A DNA stretch of 64,000 bases from Bacteroides sp. Lineage in GTDB: Bacteria > Bacteroidota > Bacteroidia > Bacteroidales > Muribaculaceae. Under the pieces are notes generated by a model, which was not told the DNA's origin, did no database searches, and saw only the letters and a list, made by a program, of their open reading frames with translations. The DNA is taken from NCBI GenBank assembly GCA_014801875.1, contig JAAVDJ010000041.1:1-64000 (forward strand). The letters are read 5' to 3'. The position numbers were made by a program, and so were the translations under genes. This document shows, in pieces, positions 32,976 through 43,800 of this stretch (its first letter is position 1; every line of letters begins with the position of its first letter).

Positions 32976-35900
32976 TTATAAGGAATTCTTATCAGCACCA
33001 GGGGCAGCTTGAGATGAGGAAGAAACCGATGCAGTTTTGGAAGATGAGGGGACAAGGGCCGGATCAACACCTCCGGTTTTTCCGGCATTGGGATCCTTGA
33101 ACATCCCTGACAGATATTTTTCCTGGAACTTCTGCATACATTCCCAGAAAGTCGGAACGAACAGTGTCCCTATCAATCCGTTCAGAGCCATTCCGAACAC
33201 CACCGCCGTGCCGAGTTCTATACGACTGTTGGCGCCTGCGCCCGTAGAGAACATCATGGGCATGACTCCGAATACGAAAGCACATGCAGTCATCATGATA
33301 GGACGGAAACGAATCACTCCTGCATCGTGGGCGGCCTTTCTTATTGGCTGTCCGTTCTTTCGGAAATCCATTGCATATTCCACAATCAGGATGGCATTCT
33401 TGGCCGACATCCCGAGCAAGAGGATCAGGCCTATCTGTGTGTAGATACTGATACTCTCATTCATGAAGATACAACCAAGCACCGTGCCGAGAACTGCAAT
33501 CGGCATACTGAGCACAACGGCTATCGGATCTGTCCAACTCTCATATTGCGCTGAAAGGACAAGGATTGTCATCACTATAGCGAAAATAAAGACGAAACTT
33601 ATTGTCGTCCCTGCCTGAGTCTCCTGATAGGCTATTCCGGTCCAGGCATACGAGAAATTATTGCCCACTGCTTCCTTCACAATCTCCTCCATTGCCTTGA
33701 TGCCCTCCGACGAACTGACACCCTTTGCCGGAGTTGCAGTCAGTCCGGCCGTAGTGTACATATCATAACGGGAAACGCTCGGTTCTCCCATTGTGGGAGT
33801 CACTGTCGTAAAGGCACTGAAAGGAACCATTTCTCCCGATGAGTTACGGACCGTCAGCCTGATTATGTCATTGACATTATCTCGGGCTCCAGAATCCCCC
33901 ATCACCGTCACTTGATATGTTCGTCCGAAATCTACAAAGTCATTCACGAAACTTCCTCCCATATATGAGGTGAGTGTGCTGTAGACATCCGAGAGTTCTA
34001 TTCCGAGTAGCTGAACCCTGTCGCGATCAACATTTATTGTATATTGAGGAACGGCTCCCTGATACATCGTGGTGACAGATTTTATGCGGGGGTCGTCGGC
34101 TGCCTTATCTTGAATATCCTTCAAAGCCTGTTTCAGTTGTGTCGCTCCGAGATTGTTTATGTCGAGTAGCTGCATCTGCAAGCCGGAGGATTCTCCAAGA
34201 CCGGGTATTGCCGGGGGATTCAATGAAAACACCAACGCCTCCTGCTGTCGTGATGCTATCTCATCGACCATATCCATCACCTTGTCGATAGACCCGGCCT
34301 TCCCTCGTTTTGACCATGGTTCAAGAATGACATTTATCCCGCCCATATTGGAGGAAGCTCCTCCCCCCATGAACGACATGCCGGAAATAGACATCACATC
34401 CTTGACATAAGGTATCTTCTTGATTTCCGCGGACAATTCCTCAACCACCCTCTCAGTGCGCTCCACGGATGAACCCGTTGGCAGCTCTACAGAGGTCATG
34501 AAATATCCCATATCTTCCTCCGGGATATAGCTCGTCGGCCATTTGACAAAACCATAGAATGCTGCGCCGGCAAGAACAAGGAACACGACCATGGAAAGCA
34601 AAGGTCGCGCAAGCATTGACGAGATGATTTTCTCATAGAGATTCAATACCTTCCCATATCCTTTGTTAAACCATTTATAGAGGAAGAAAGTCGACTCTTT
34701 ACGGGGAGTCAGGAACAGGGCACAAAGTGCCGGGGTTAGGGTCAGAGCATTGAAGCCGGAAAATGCGGTCGAAACCGCTATTGTCAGGGCAAACTGTTTA
34801 TATAGCTGCCCGGTGATGCCGCTCACGAAAGCCGTAGGGATGAAAACCGACAGAAGAACCAGAACTTCTCCGACAACCGGACCCTGAAGCTCGCGCATGG
34901 CTTTCTCCGCGGCCGCTCGTCGGCTTATGTTCCCTTGGTCGACAAGGCGCGAACAATCCTCCACCACCACTATCGCATCGTCTACGACAATGGCTATCGC
35001 AAGCACAAGTCCGAAAAGGGAGAGTGTGTTGAGTGAGAACCCCATTATCTTCATCACCGCGAACGTGGCAATCAAGGAAACAGGAATAGTGAGCATGGGG
35101 ATAATGACCGCACGCCAGTTCTGAAGGAATATCAGAATGACCACCATCACTATGAGAGAGGTTATGACAAAGGTGCTGACCACATTGTCAATTGATTCCC
35201 TAACGTAGGTGGTGGAGTTTTGGATGACTGTATAATGCACCCCCTCGGGAAAATATTGGGAGAGACGGTCAAGCTCTTTCAACACTCCGTCTGCGACATC
35301 AAGGGCATTGGCTCCCGGACGCTGCTCCACTCCGATGAGTGCTGTCCCGTGGCCGTTCACCTTGGCTATCTGCGAATAGCTCGTGCTTCCGAGTTCCACT
35401 TTTGCGACATCCTTGATTCTCAGAATACCTCCATCTTGACTGCGGAGGATTATATTTCCAAACTCCTCGGGGGTGGTAAGCTGTCCTTTGCTCACAAGGG
35501 AATAGGAAAACTGAGCGCCATCAGCATGGGGAGGTGTCCCGACACTTCCGGCGGAAACCTCCATATTCTGAGCGGTTATCGCTGCCTCCACATCGGCCGG
35601 CGTCAGACCTCTCACCCTGAGTGCCTCCGGATCAATCCATATACGCATCGAATATTCTCCTGAGCCGAATGCTCCTACTCCTCCCACACCGTCCACTCGT
35701 GATATGGGGTCTGTAAGATTTAGCTGGGCATAGTTTGTGAGGTAAAGTGCATCATATCGCTCGGGGTCATCGCTTTCAAGCGCTACGAAAAGGACATTGT
35801 TGCTGCTCTGCTGTCTCACACTCACACCTTGCTCCTTGACTGCATTCGGAAGCTGGGCGTTTGCCTCCTGCACACGGTTCTGCACCTTGACAGCTGCCTC

Positions 35901-36206
35901 ATCGGCATCAGTGCCGTTCTCAAAGGTTATGGTCAGGCTGTAGGATCCGTCTGAACCGGAAGTGGAGCTCATGTAGAGCATATTGTCGACACCATTCACC
36001 TGCTCCTCGATGGGAACACCGATGGCTTGAGCCACTGTCTGTGCGTCGGCACCCGGATAGGAAGCCGATACCATGACCGTCGGGGGGGTGATGTTCGGAA
36101 ATTGAGCAACCGGGAGGGTCGTCACAGTCATGAGCCCCGCGAACACAAGGAGAATCGCCAGAACCGTGGCGAAGATGGGGCGGTCTATAAAAAACTTGGA
36201 GAACAT
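32976..36206 (-). CDS. RND multidrug efflux pump inner-membrane protein (AcrB/MexB type)
   Basis: A 1076-residue HAE1-type RND transporter. The start MFSKFFIDRPIFATVLAILLV, the proton-relay pair in GLVLAIAIVVDDAIVVVED near residue 400 and the second-half TM segments (LLLGMSAKNAILIVEYA near residue 925) are all conserved. The two large periplasmic loops (about 40-335 and 560-870) are present. It exports drugs or detergents by proton exchange as a trimer with the adaptor and channel encoded just upstream. The C-terminal 30 residues are a Ser-rich cytoplasmic tail. Confidence 0.97.
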   Translation of the reverse strand: MFSKFFIDRPIFATVLAILLVFAGLMTVTTLPVAQFPNITPPTVMVSASYPGADAQTVAQAIGVPIEEQVNGVDNMLYMSSTSGSDGSYSLTITFENGTDADEAAVKVQNRVQEANAQLPNAVKEQGVSVRQQSSNNVLFVALESDDPERYDALYLTNYAQLNLTDPISRVDGVGGVGAFGSGEYSMRIWIDPEALRVRGLTPADVEAAITAQNMEVSAGSVGTPPHADGAQFSYSLVSKGQLTTPEEFGNIILRSQDGGILRIKDVAKVELGSTSYSQIAKVNGHGTALIGVEQRPGANALDVADGVLKELDRLSQYFPEGVHYTVIQNSTTYVRESIDNVVSTFVITSLIVMVVILIFLQNWRAVIIPMLTIPVSLIATFAVMKIMGFSLNTLSLFGLVLAIAIVVDDAIVVVEDCSRLVDQGNISRRAAAEKAMRELQGPVVGEVLVLLSVFIPTAFVSGITGQLYKQFALTIAVSTAFSGFNALTLTPALCALFLTPRKESTFFLYKWFNKGYGKVLNLYEKIISSMLARPLLSMVVFLVLAGAAFYGFVKWPTSYIPEEDMGYFMTSVELPTGSSVERTERVVEELSAEIKKIPYVKDVMSISGMSFMGGGASSNMGGINVILEPWSKRGKAGSIDKVMDMVDEIASRQQEALVFSLNPPAIPGLGESSGLQMQLLDINNLGATQLKQALKDIQDKAADDPRIKSVTTMYQGAVPQYTINVDRDRVQLLGIELSDVYSTLTSYMGGSFVNDFVDFGRTYQVTVMGDSGARDNVNDIIRLTVRNSSGEMVPFSAFTTVTPTMGEPSVSRYDMYTTAGLTATPAKGVSSSEGIKAMEEIVKEAVGNNFSYAWTGIAYQETQAGTTISFVFIFAIVMTILVLSAQYESWTDPIAVVLSMPIAVLGTVLGCIFMNESISIYTQIGLILLLGMSAKNAILIVEYAMDFRKNGQPIRKAAHDAGVIRFRPIMMTACAFVFGVMPMMFSTGAGANSRIELGTAVVFGMALNGLIGTLFVPTFWECMQKFQEKYLSGMFKDPNAGKTGGVDPALVPSSSKTASVSSSSQAAPGADKNSL

Positions 36207-36223
36207 AGCCTTAGAGTAGTGGG

Positions 36224-37345
36224 TTATTTCTTGATGACCGGATTAACTTTCTCTCCGTTCCTGACTGTCAGGAGCGCCTTGGTGACATATTTGTCCCCCG
36301 GCTTTACACCCTTGGTCACAAGACGTAAAGAATCCCTATAGATTTCCCCTACTTCGATGGGAGTATAGACCACCTTGTTGGAGTCGTTGACAAGATAGAT
36401 ATATTTTCCTAACTGGTCTGTTGAGATTGCAGCATCTTTGACAAGCAAACCCTGCGGATTATAGTCATAAGGAAGCGAAACACTCACATACATTCCGTCC
36501 TTGAGTTCGTTGTCGATATTCTTGACTTTCCCTTTAAGGATAATGGTTCCGGTAGATTTATTCACATCCGGAGCTGTATAAGAAAGGTCAGCCGTATATT
36601 GATTCATCAGGGTGTCGCGGAAATGAAGAGGGATTGTCCTGAATAGGTCTGACGTAAATATCTCTTTCCTCATAGCCATCTGCTCATACTGAAGGTCTTC
36701 GATTTGAAACTCCACTGTGAAGTTTTCATTCTCATACACACGAGCAAGCTTCACCGGGTTTCCCGAGCCATTGACATAGGTGTTGGCCCCCTGAATAGCG
36801 TCGGTGATATATCCTGAGACTGGTGAAGTCACCGTGCAGTAGCCCAAATTTGTACGCGCCGTGTGGAGAGCTGCCTGCGCGCTCTTGATCGACGCCTCAG
36901 CCTGATGATAGGAGCTTTCTGCATTAAGCACCTCCATCTTTGAGACTGCATCCGCCTGAAGGGCTCTCTTCACTGCCTCATAATGACTCTTGGCATAATC
37001 GCGACTGCTTATGGCCGAAGCAAGGGTAGCCTCCGCCTGTTGCACTGCGTCGCGGTAGGTCGATGCGTCAAGAGTGAAGAGCACCTGCCCCTTGCGAACA
37101 TACGAACCTCCCGTATAATTCTGGGTCACAATCATACCGTCGGCCCGGCATATGACATCATATGCGTTGTCAGACGACAGGTAACCTGGATAAGTCTTTC
37201 GCAAGACAACCGAATCGACAATCACCTCCGCAACATCTATGTCGCGTGGTTTGTCGGCTGTATTGCCCTTTTTATCTTTACAAGAAGGGAAAACAAGGAG
37301 AAGTGTAGCCAAAAGGAGAGCCGGGGTAAAGATGTGTCTTATCAT
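36224..37345 (-). CDS. RND efflux periplasmic adaptor (AcrA/MexA type)
   Basis: A 373-residue membrane-fusion lipoprotein: the lipobox-like FPSC gives a predicted lipidated Cys near residue 21. It has the split lipoyl domain (GYLSSDNAYDVICRADGMIVTQNYTGGSYVRKGQVLFTLD near residue 56; GYCTVTSPVSGYITD near residue 167), a helical hairpin between the halves and a C-terminal barrel. It joins the RND pump to the outer-membrane channel. Gaps of 17 nt to the pump gene and 27 nt from the channel gene mark one operon. Confidence 0.93.
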   Translation of the reverse strand: MIRHIFTPALLLATLLLVFPSCKDKKGNTADKPRDIDVAEVIVDSVVLRKTYPGYLSSDNAYDVICRADGMIVTQNYTGGSYVRKGQVLFTLDASTYRDAVQQAEATLASAISSRDYAKSHYEAVKRALQADAVSKMEVLNAESSYHQAEASIKSAQAALHTARTNLGYCTVTSPVSGYITDAIQGANTYVNGSGNPVKLARVYENENFTVEFQIEDLQYEQMAMRKEIFTSDLFRTIPLHFRDTLMNQYTADLSYTAPDVNKSTGTIILKGKVKNIDNELKDGMYVSVSLPYDYNPQGLLVKDAAISTDQLGKYIYLVNDSNKVVYTPIEVGEIYRDSLRLVTKGVKPGDKYVTKALLTVRNGEKVNPVIKK

Positions 37346-37372
37346 GGATGAATTATTTACGAAGTTAATGAT

Positions 37373-38815
37373 TTAATTTGCACCGGTATCTGTACAGGTA
37401 TTGTTACAGGCGATTGTCCAGCCTCCGCCAAGAGCTTTGTAGATGGTGACGAGTGTCGATAGAGCCGTGCCTTCCAGTTCCACCAGTTCATTCTGATTTT
37501 CCAGATAACTCATCTGGCCATCCACGACATTGGAAAAGGCCGTGAGCCCGTTCCGGTAAAGATCCACTGACAGCACCATGCTTTTGTAGCTCTGTTCCAC
37601 CACCTTTTTCTGAAGCGTGATGGTGTTGAGAAGGGTATTATATTGGATAAGGGCATTATCGACTTCCTGAAGTGCGTTGAGGACAGTCATGTTGTAATCA
37701 TCTATGGCAGCTTCCATCTGAAGACGTGCCTCGGCAAGTCGGGCATTACGTGCCATACCCTCGAAAATGGTCCAGGAAAGTTGTGGTGCCACAGAATAAT
37801 AGAGGGAATGAGCGCCAAAAAGATTCTTGATATTGTGCGCCTCAGTCCCTATAGATCCTGTCAGGGAGAGTGTGGGGAGGAAATCCGCCTTCGCCACCCC
37901 TATGAGGGCTGCATATTCAGCAAGCTGGAGCTCAGATTGCACTATATCAGGTCTGCGCCGGAGAATATCGGCAGGCACTCCGGCTGAAATTTGCTGAACG
38001 AATCCGGGCATCGGTTTTGGATGAATCACCTTTTCCGTCACCTCTCCCGGATCAACTCCGATAAGCACCGAAATCGTGTTGATGAGGGTCTTCACCTTTG
38101 CTTCTAACGAAGGGAGTTTAGACTGAGTGCTATAGAGCACGATACGAGCCTGCGTTACATCCAACATGTTGCCAAGCTCGGCATCAAATCGAGCCTCGGT
38201 GAGTTTAACGACTTGCTGCTGATGCTCGATATGGTCGTTGGCCATCTGTATCTGACGCTGTGTGGTGCGCAATTCAAGATAAGAAGTGGCGACGTCTGCG
38301 CAAAGACTGACAAGCACAGCATCATAGTCAGCTCGCGCCACATTATATGCAGCCTTTTTAGCCGCTACATTCTTGCGAACCCGTCCGAAGACGTCTATCT
38401 CCCAGTTCATGTCCGCACCCAGTGTGAAAGATGAGGAAGAGGATGAACGCACCACAGGGTCTTCGGCAGCTCCACTGTCCTGACTTCTGCTCCACCCCGC
38501 AGAAGCGTTAAGAGTAGGAAAATAAGAAGCCTTGGCCTGACGCACGATTTGCGAAGCCATATCTATACGTTTGAGGGCAGCTGCGACATTATAATTGTTG
38601 TTGACAGCTTTCTCAATCAAATCTGTCAGAACAGGATCCTGAAACGACTGCCACCATGCGTCATCCGTAGGAAGGGTCTGAAAACACTGCTGAGACATTT
38701 GCCAGGAGGTCGGCAGAGAATCAGCGGAAAGACGATATGTGTCAGCGTGGACGCTAAAAGAAGAGAGAACCACAGCAAAAGAAGCGAGTAAAACTCGTGG
38801 AGGTTGAATAGCCAT
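37373..38815 (-). CDS. NodT-type outer-membrane efflux channel
   Basis: A 480-residue OEP protein, first gene of the RND operon. It has two OEP repeats (YNVAAALKRIDMASQIVRQAKASYFPTLNASAGWSRS near residue 75; AEYAALIGVAKADFLPTLSLTGSIG near residue 300) and a signal peptide ending near VHA (residue 24). VPADILRRRPDIVQSE is the NodT signature. Most relatives are lipoproteins, but here no Cys follows the signal peptide. The end of the protein has an odd CNNTCTDTGAN tail. The 237 nt upstream show no consensus promoter. Confidence 0.92.
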   Translation of the reverse strand: MAIQPPRVLLASFAVVLSSFSVHADTYRLSADSLPTSWQMSQQCFQTLPTDDAWWQSFQDPVLTDLIEKAVNNNYNVAAALKRIDMASQIVRQAKASYFPTLNASAGWSRSQDSGAAEDPVVRSSSSSSFTLGADMNWEIDVFGRVRKNVAAKKAAYNVARADYDAVLVSLCADVATSYLELRTTQRQIQMANDHIEHQQQVVKLTEARFDAELGNMLDVTQARIVLYSTQSKLPSLEAKVKTLINTISVLIGVDPGEVTEKVIHPKPMPGFVQQISAGVPADILRRRPDIVQSELQLAEYAALIGVAKADFLPTLSLTGSIGTEAHNIKNLFGAHSLYYSVAPQLSWTIFEGMARNARLAEARLQMEAAIDDYNMTVLNALQEVDNALIQYNTLLNTITLQKKVVEQSYKSMVLSVDLYRNGLTAFSNVVDGQMSYLENQNELVELEGTALSTLVTIYKALGGGWTIACNNTCTDTGAN

Positions 38816-39012
38816 ATAGTGGAGTTGCTAAAGAGGTTAAAGAATATTAACCTTATCAACATAACTTTAAAAGGGGCATAAAGGTTTAGAAATAATTTTA
38901 TCAAAGAGGATTATTTTCGGAGATGTCCGCCATAGTTATCGACAAGTCAGAAACTTAAAATTCAAATCATTACATAAGTTATATACAGTAGAATGCAAAA
39001 ACTGTAAATAAA

Positions 39013-39050
39013 AAAAAGCGCTTCCGTCTGTCTGAGACCGGAAACGCTTT
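39013..39050 (-). terminator. Terminator of tRNA-Gly
   Basis: On the minus strand AAAGCGTTTCCG pairs with CGGAAGCGCTTT (one G-T pair) and is followed by a T run. It lies directly after the tRNA 3' end. Confidence 0.85.
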
Positions 39051-39052
39051 AG

Positions 39053-39125
39053 AGCGGTAAGCGAGGCTCGAACTCGTGACCCTCAGCTTGGGAAGCTGAT
39101 GCTCTACCAACTGAGCTATTACCGC
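39053..39125 (-). tRNA. tRNA-Gly (anticodon CCC)
   Basis: A 73-nt tRNA: acceptor GCGGTAA/TTACCGC with discriminator T, D arm TAGCTCAGTTGGTAGAGCA, anticodon stem TCAGC/GCTGA with loop TTCCCAA (anticodon CCC, reading GGG), T loop TTCGAGC with one mismatch at the base of the T stem. CCA is not encoded. No repeated fragment of it is seen in the window. Confidence 0.95.
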
Positions 39126-39181
39126 ATTTGCAGTGCAAAATTATAAATTTAAATTGAAACTTCCAAAATATTTTTGAATAT

Positions 39182-39212
39182 TTTGCATTGAGGCATTTTT
39201 TTTTTAAATTTG
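39182..39212 (+). promoter_or_regulatory. Promoter of the GYF-like/CD225-like gene pair
   Basis: TTTG (39182-39185), 19 nt, TAAATTTG (39205-39212): consensus Bacteroidota promoter. The leader to the ATG at 39272 is about 50 nt. Confidence 0.8.
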
Positions 39213-39271
39213 CACAATGATGCGGTCGGCGCGTTTTCAAGTGCGGACCGATAAATTAAAACATTAGAAAT

Positions 39272-40144
39272 ATGACAGAATATTATCTCGCTATAAACGG
39301 CCAACAGAGCGGTCCTTTTTCAAAAGAGGCACTGAAGCAGCAAAATATCACTCCCGACACTCTCGTTTGGCGCAGTGGCCTGACGGAATGGAAACCTTGT
39401 CGTGAATTGTCTGAATTGGATGACCTCTTTGAGGAAGTGATCATTGCTGAGCAACCTTCCGGCGTTGTCACTCCCCCTCCTCCTCACCCGCTGATGGGAG
39501 AATGGTTTGCAATGTTTGGCAACCGAAGGGAAGGGCCTGCTACAATCGGGAATCTTATCAATATGGGTCTGAACCCTCAGACTCCCGTCTGGAAGCAAGG
39601 TATGAACGATTGGGTGATGGCTTCAAGAGTGCCTGAGATTATGGCTGAGCTCAACAAAGGAAGCTACGGCACAAATTCCCCTTACGGTGCCCCGCAGCCT
39701 ACCTACGGACAATCCAACTATGGTCAACAGAATCCTAACTATGGTCAACAGAATCCTAACTACGGTCAGCCAAATTATGGCTCCCCGCAACCTAACTACG
39801 ACCAGCCCAACTATGGCCAAACAAACCCTACCTACGGTCAGCAGAATTCCAATTACGGATTTCAGAACTCTCTCCAGTCAGGCTATCAACGGTTGATTAA
39901 CCGGAAAGACTGGCTTGCACCGGCCATTATTGCGACTGTCCTCAGTGCTTGCTCTTGCATCGGAATAATATTCGGCATAATTGCCATCGTGCAGGCAAAC
40001 AAAGCCAACACTCTTTATGCGGCAGGTTATGAACAACAGGCGGAAAGAGCAAACTCTAACGCAAAGACGATGACCCTCATCACTTTCGGATTTGCGGTTC
40101 TGTCAATTTTGGGTGGCATTATCAATGTTATTTTCAATAGCTGA
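39272..40144 (+). CDS. Membrane protein with two GYF_2-like domains and a CD225-like end
   Basis: A 290-residue protein. Two tandem GYF_2-like (DUF4339) domains, YYLAINGQQSGPFSKEAL... at the start and EWFAMFGNRREGPATIGNL... near residue 76, each end in a W...W motif (LVWRSGLTEWK, PVWKQGMNDWV). A linker of about 60 residues made of YGQ/NPN repeats (near 135-205) follows. The C-terminus has two TMs with IAIVQANKANTLYAAGYEQQAERANSNAK between, as in CD225/dispanin proteins. GYF_2 domains are thought to bind peptides; function unknown. A second such gene follows after 17 nt. Confidence 0.8.
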   Translation: MTEYYLAINGQQSGPFSKEALKQQNITPDTLVWRSGLTEWKPCRELSELDDLFEEVIIAEQPSGVVTPPPPHPLMGEWFAMFGNRREGPATIGNLINMGLNPQTPVWKQGMNDWVMASRVPEIMAELNKGSYGTNSPYGAPQPTYGQSNYGQQNPNYGQQNPNYGQPNYGSPQPNYDQPNYGQTNPTYGQQNSNYGFQNSLQSGYQRLINRKDWLAPAIIATVLSACSCIGIIFGIIAIVQANKANTLYAAGYEQQAERANSNAKTMTLITFGFAVLSILGGIINVIFNS

Positions 40145-40161
40145 ATTTTCAAGCCGGGAAT

Positions 40162-40743
40162 ATGATTGATTTGGAAAAGGCTTCCCCTAAATATTTTGTC
40201 AGAATCGACGGCGAGCAGCGTGGCCCTTTCCCTTTGGAGCAATTAGCTGAAAAAGGTGTGCGTCCATCCACGTATGTTTGGTGTGCCGGAATGGATGATT
40301 GGGAAAAAGCGGAGGATGTGCCGGATATATGCCGTATGTTTCGAAATCGCCTTCATGACCTCATGCATCCCAAAAGCGTTGAGGCTGAACACAGGCACTA
40401 CCCTCCCGGAGAAGAGCTCCTGGAGGAAACTCCTGCCCCAAGTCGTTTTGACCCCATGCTCGGAAATGGAGAGAAACTGCCTTCGCTCGAAGAGATTGAA
40501 GCTCGGGAAAATCATGACCTCCCCCCTACCCCCATGCTGATTCCGGCTATTTTAGTAGCAATTCTTTTTTGTCCGATTGTAGGGGCTATAGCGGTATATT
40601 ATGCCATAAAAAGTAGAAATGCTTGGAAAAACGGAGATAAAGACAAAGCTCATGATTATAACCGGAGCGCGAAAATGTGGACGGGAATAACGTTCTTCAT
40701 AGGTTTGATTCTCGCCGCATTCATGATAAGGAAAAATCTTTGA
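40162..40743 (+). CDS. GYF_2-like/CD225-like membrane protein (second copy)
   Basis: A 193-residue paralogue of the preceding gene with one N-terminal GYF_2-like domain (KYFVRIDGEQRGPFPLEQL; TYVWCAGMDDWEKAEDVPDI) and a C-terminal pair of TMs (LIPAILVAILFCPIVGAIAVYYAI; MWTGITFFIGLILAAFMI) separated by a CD225-like loop. It lacks the YGQ-rich linker. Cotranscribed with the first copy. The shared membrane topology suggests homo- or hetero-oligomers, but no function is known. Confidence 0.8.
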   Translation: MIDLEKASPKYFVRIDGEQRGPFPLEQLAEKGVRPSTYVWCAGMDDWEKAEDVPDICRMFRNRLHDLMHPKSVEAEHRHYPPGEELLEETPAPSRFDPMLGNGEKLPSLEEIEARENHDLPPTPMLIPAILVAILFCPIVGAIAVYYAIKSRNAWKNGDKDKAHDYNRSAKMWTGITFFIGLILAAFMIRKNL

Positions 40744-40767
40744 AACATAATCATATAGAAAACGAAT

Positions 40768-40799
40768 AAAAAAAGGAGACGCCGCGCGTCTCCTTTTTT
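40768..40799. terminator. Bidirectional terminator between the GYF_2 pair and secA
   Basis: GGAGACGC (40775-40782) pairs with GCGTCTCC (40786-40793), flanked by an A run on the left and a T run on the right, so it works for both convergent units. Confidence 0.9.
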
Positions 40800-40815
40800 A
40801 TTCGTTGATACTCTG

Positions 40816-43800
40816 TCACTGCTGATTTTTACCATGACAGTTCTTGTATTTCTTACCGCTTCCACAAGGGCAGAGGTCATTACGTCCAACCTTAGGAGTA
40901 GCCTTCATCGGTTGCTTCTGTGCCTCTTCCCTGTTGGTTGTGGCATTCTTGGCAGCCTCGCGCTGAGCTGATTCTCCGGGATAGCTGTCGCGGGTGGTGC
41001 TGTAGTTGGCATAAGCACTGGGAGCGGCACCGGCTGTGGAGGAATATCCTGTGCTAATCCGCTGTTGTTGCTGACGCGCCTCGTAAGCCTCCTGAGCTTT
41101 TCTCTGCTGTTCCGCCTCTGCTGCCGCGGCAGCCTCTCGCGCAGCCTTGGCTTCTTCATAATCGGGAACCGCAAGCTTACCACGCATCAATGTTGCCACT
41201 GCCTTGGAGTTCATGTCCCAAAGCATTTTCTTCCAGAGCTCATATGCCTCAAGCTTATATATCACGAGGGGATCCTTCTGCTCGTAAGAGGCATTTTGCA
41301 CTGACTTGCGGAGCTCATCCATCTCTCGGAGCTGTTCTTGCCATGCCTTGTCGATAGAAGACAGAAGCACTGTCTTTTCCCATGCCTTTGTGAGTGCGGC
41401 ACAATTGTTTTCATACGCCTCCTGAATATCACAGCGGATGTTGAAGACCCTTCTGCCGTCAGAAATAGGCACACCCACCGGACCTGTAGCGTTGTGCTCC
41501 TCGACAAACTCCTTAATATATGGCATTGCACCCTCAGCGAGTTTCTGTTTGTTGCGAGTATAAGTGTGCATTGCAGCGTCTGCAAGCTTGTCTGTCACGG
41601 TGTTGACATCCATTTTCGCATATTCCTCGGCTGTGAACGGAAGATCTATTGCAAGAGCTTTCCTTACTTCGCTGTTAAGCTCATCATATCCTCCCTCATA
41701 CCTGCCTGAAGCAAGCGCCTCGGCTGTCTCATAAATCATGTTGGCGATATCTGTGCCTATTCTCTCTCCCTTGAGAGCGTTCTGACGACGGCCGTAGACA
41801 CCCTTACGCTGGGCATTCATAACATCGTCGTATTCCACAAGACGCTTACGGATTCCGAAGTTGTTCTCCTCCACACGTTTCTGTGCGTTTTCGATAGACT
41901 TGGTCACCATCTTGCTTTCAATCATGTCTCCTTCCTGGAAACCGAGGCGGTCAAGAGTCTTGACAATTCGGTCGTTGGCGAAAAGACGCATCACTGTGTC
42001 TTCAAAAGAAACGAAGAACACTGATGAACCGGGGTCGCCCTGACGGCCGGCACGTCCGCGCAGCTGGCGGTCGACACGACGCGACTCGTGACGCTCTGTG
42101 CCTATGATGGCCAGACCTCCCGCTTCCTTAACTTCGGGAGGTAGTTTGATATCCGTACCACGACCTGCCATATTGGTAGCGATGGTGACGGTGCCGGTCT
42201 TACCGGCCTGAGCGACAATCTCAGCCTCCTTCTGATGGAACTTGGCGTTAAGGACCTGATGGGGAATGCGTCGGAGCTGAAGCATCTTGGAAAGAAGCTC
42301 GGATATCTCGACAGAGGTCGTACCGACAAGTACCGGACGACCGGCCTTAACCATATCCTCTACCTCTTGAATCACCGCTGCGTATTTCTCTTTCTTTGTG
42401 CGATACACACGGTCGTTCTGGTCATTACGGATGACAGGACGGTTGGTAGGAATCTCTGTCACCTCAAGCTTATAGATATCATAGAACTCTCCGACCTCGG
42501 TCATAGCGGTACCGGTCATGCCGGCAAGCTTGCGATACATACGGAAATAGTTCTGGAGAGTGATTGTGGCATAGGTCTGTGTAGCCGCCTCCACTTTCAC
42601 ACCCTCTTTGGCCTCGATTGCCTGATGGAGACCATCGCTGTAGCGACGACCCTCCATGATACGTCCTGTCTGTTCGTCGACAATCTTGATTTTGTTGTCG
42701 TCGATGACATATTCCACATCCTTGTCAAACAAGGTGTAAGCCTTCAGGAGCTGATTGACTGTGTGGACACGCTCGGCTTTTACAGAATAATTCTGAAGAA
42801 GCTCATCTTTCTTTGCCTGATGTTCTTCCGGTCCACCCTCCTCATTCTCTACTGCCGACAGCTGAGCTGCAATGTCGGGAAGAACGAAAAATTCGGGATC
42901 CTGGGTAGTTCCGGTCAGCACCTCGATACCCTTGTCGGTAAGCTCGATGCTGTGGTTCTTTTCGTCAATGACAAAGTAAAGGGGCTCTACAGCCTTGGGC
43001 ATCTCGCGGTTGTTGTCAGCCATATACTTGGCCTCTACCTTGAGAAGAAGCTGCTTGATACCCTCTTCGCTGAGATAGCGGATAAGGGGGTTATGTTTGG
43101 GCAGACCCTTGTAAGCGCGGAAAAGAGAAAGTCCGCCATCCTCAAGAAGCTGCTCGGCGGTCAGGGGCTTCTTTCCCTCTTCACGATTCTTGTCGAATTT
43201 GGCTATCTTCTCCGGGTCGCCGCTCATGGCAGCGGAAATCTTGTCTTTAGCTTCCAGAAGAAGTCCCTGCACGAGCTTACGCTGTGCGTTTACGACTTTT
43301 TCTACATTGGGTTTGAAATCGTTGAACATCTGGTCGTCTCCCTTCGGGACAGGGCCGGAAATGATGAGCGGCGTACGCGCGTCATCGATAAGCACTGAGT
43401 CGACCTCATCGACGATGGCATAATAATGCTCGTCGCGCTGCACAAGATCGTCTGTCTGCGTTGCCATATTGTCGCGCAGATAGTCGAAACCGAATTCGTT
43501 GTTTGTTCCGAAAGTGATATCGCTGCGGTAGGCGCGACGACGTTCCTCGGAGTTAGGCTCGGTCTTATCAATGCAGTCTACAGTCAGTCCGTGGAACTGA
43601 TAGAGAGGTCCCATCCATTCAGAGTCACGCTTCGCGAGATAGTCGTTGACAGTGACCACGTGTACACCCTCGCCTGTCAGAGCATTGAGAAACACCGGGA
43701 GAGTCGCCACAAGTGTCTTACCCTCACCTGTAGCCATCTCGGCGATATTGTTGGTGGCCTGGTCGCCGTTCATCTTGCCGTGGAGCACCATGCCGCCAAT

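Noticed and set aside
32763-32981. 72-codon plus-strand frame of hydrophobic repeats
   Set aside because: Translation of the palindrome and TTATTTCC repeats; low complexity without support.
42235-43398. 387-codon open frame on the plus strand opposite secA, and a 300-codon frame at 43426-44328
   Set aside because: secA is unmistakable on the minus strand; the opposite frames are shadows created by its codon bias and show no domain or signal.
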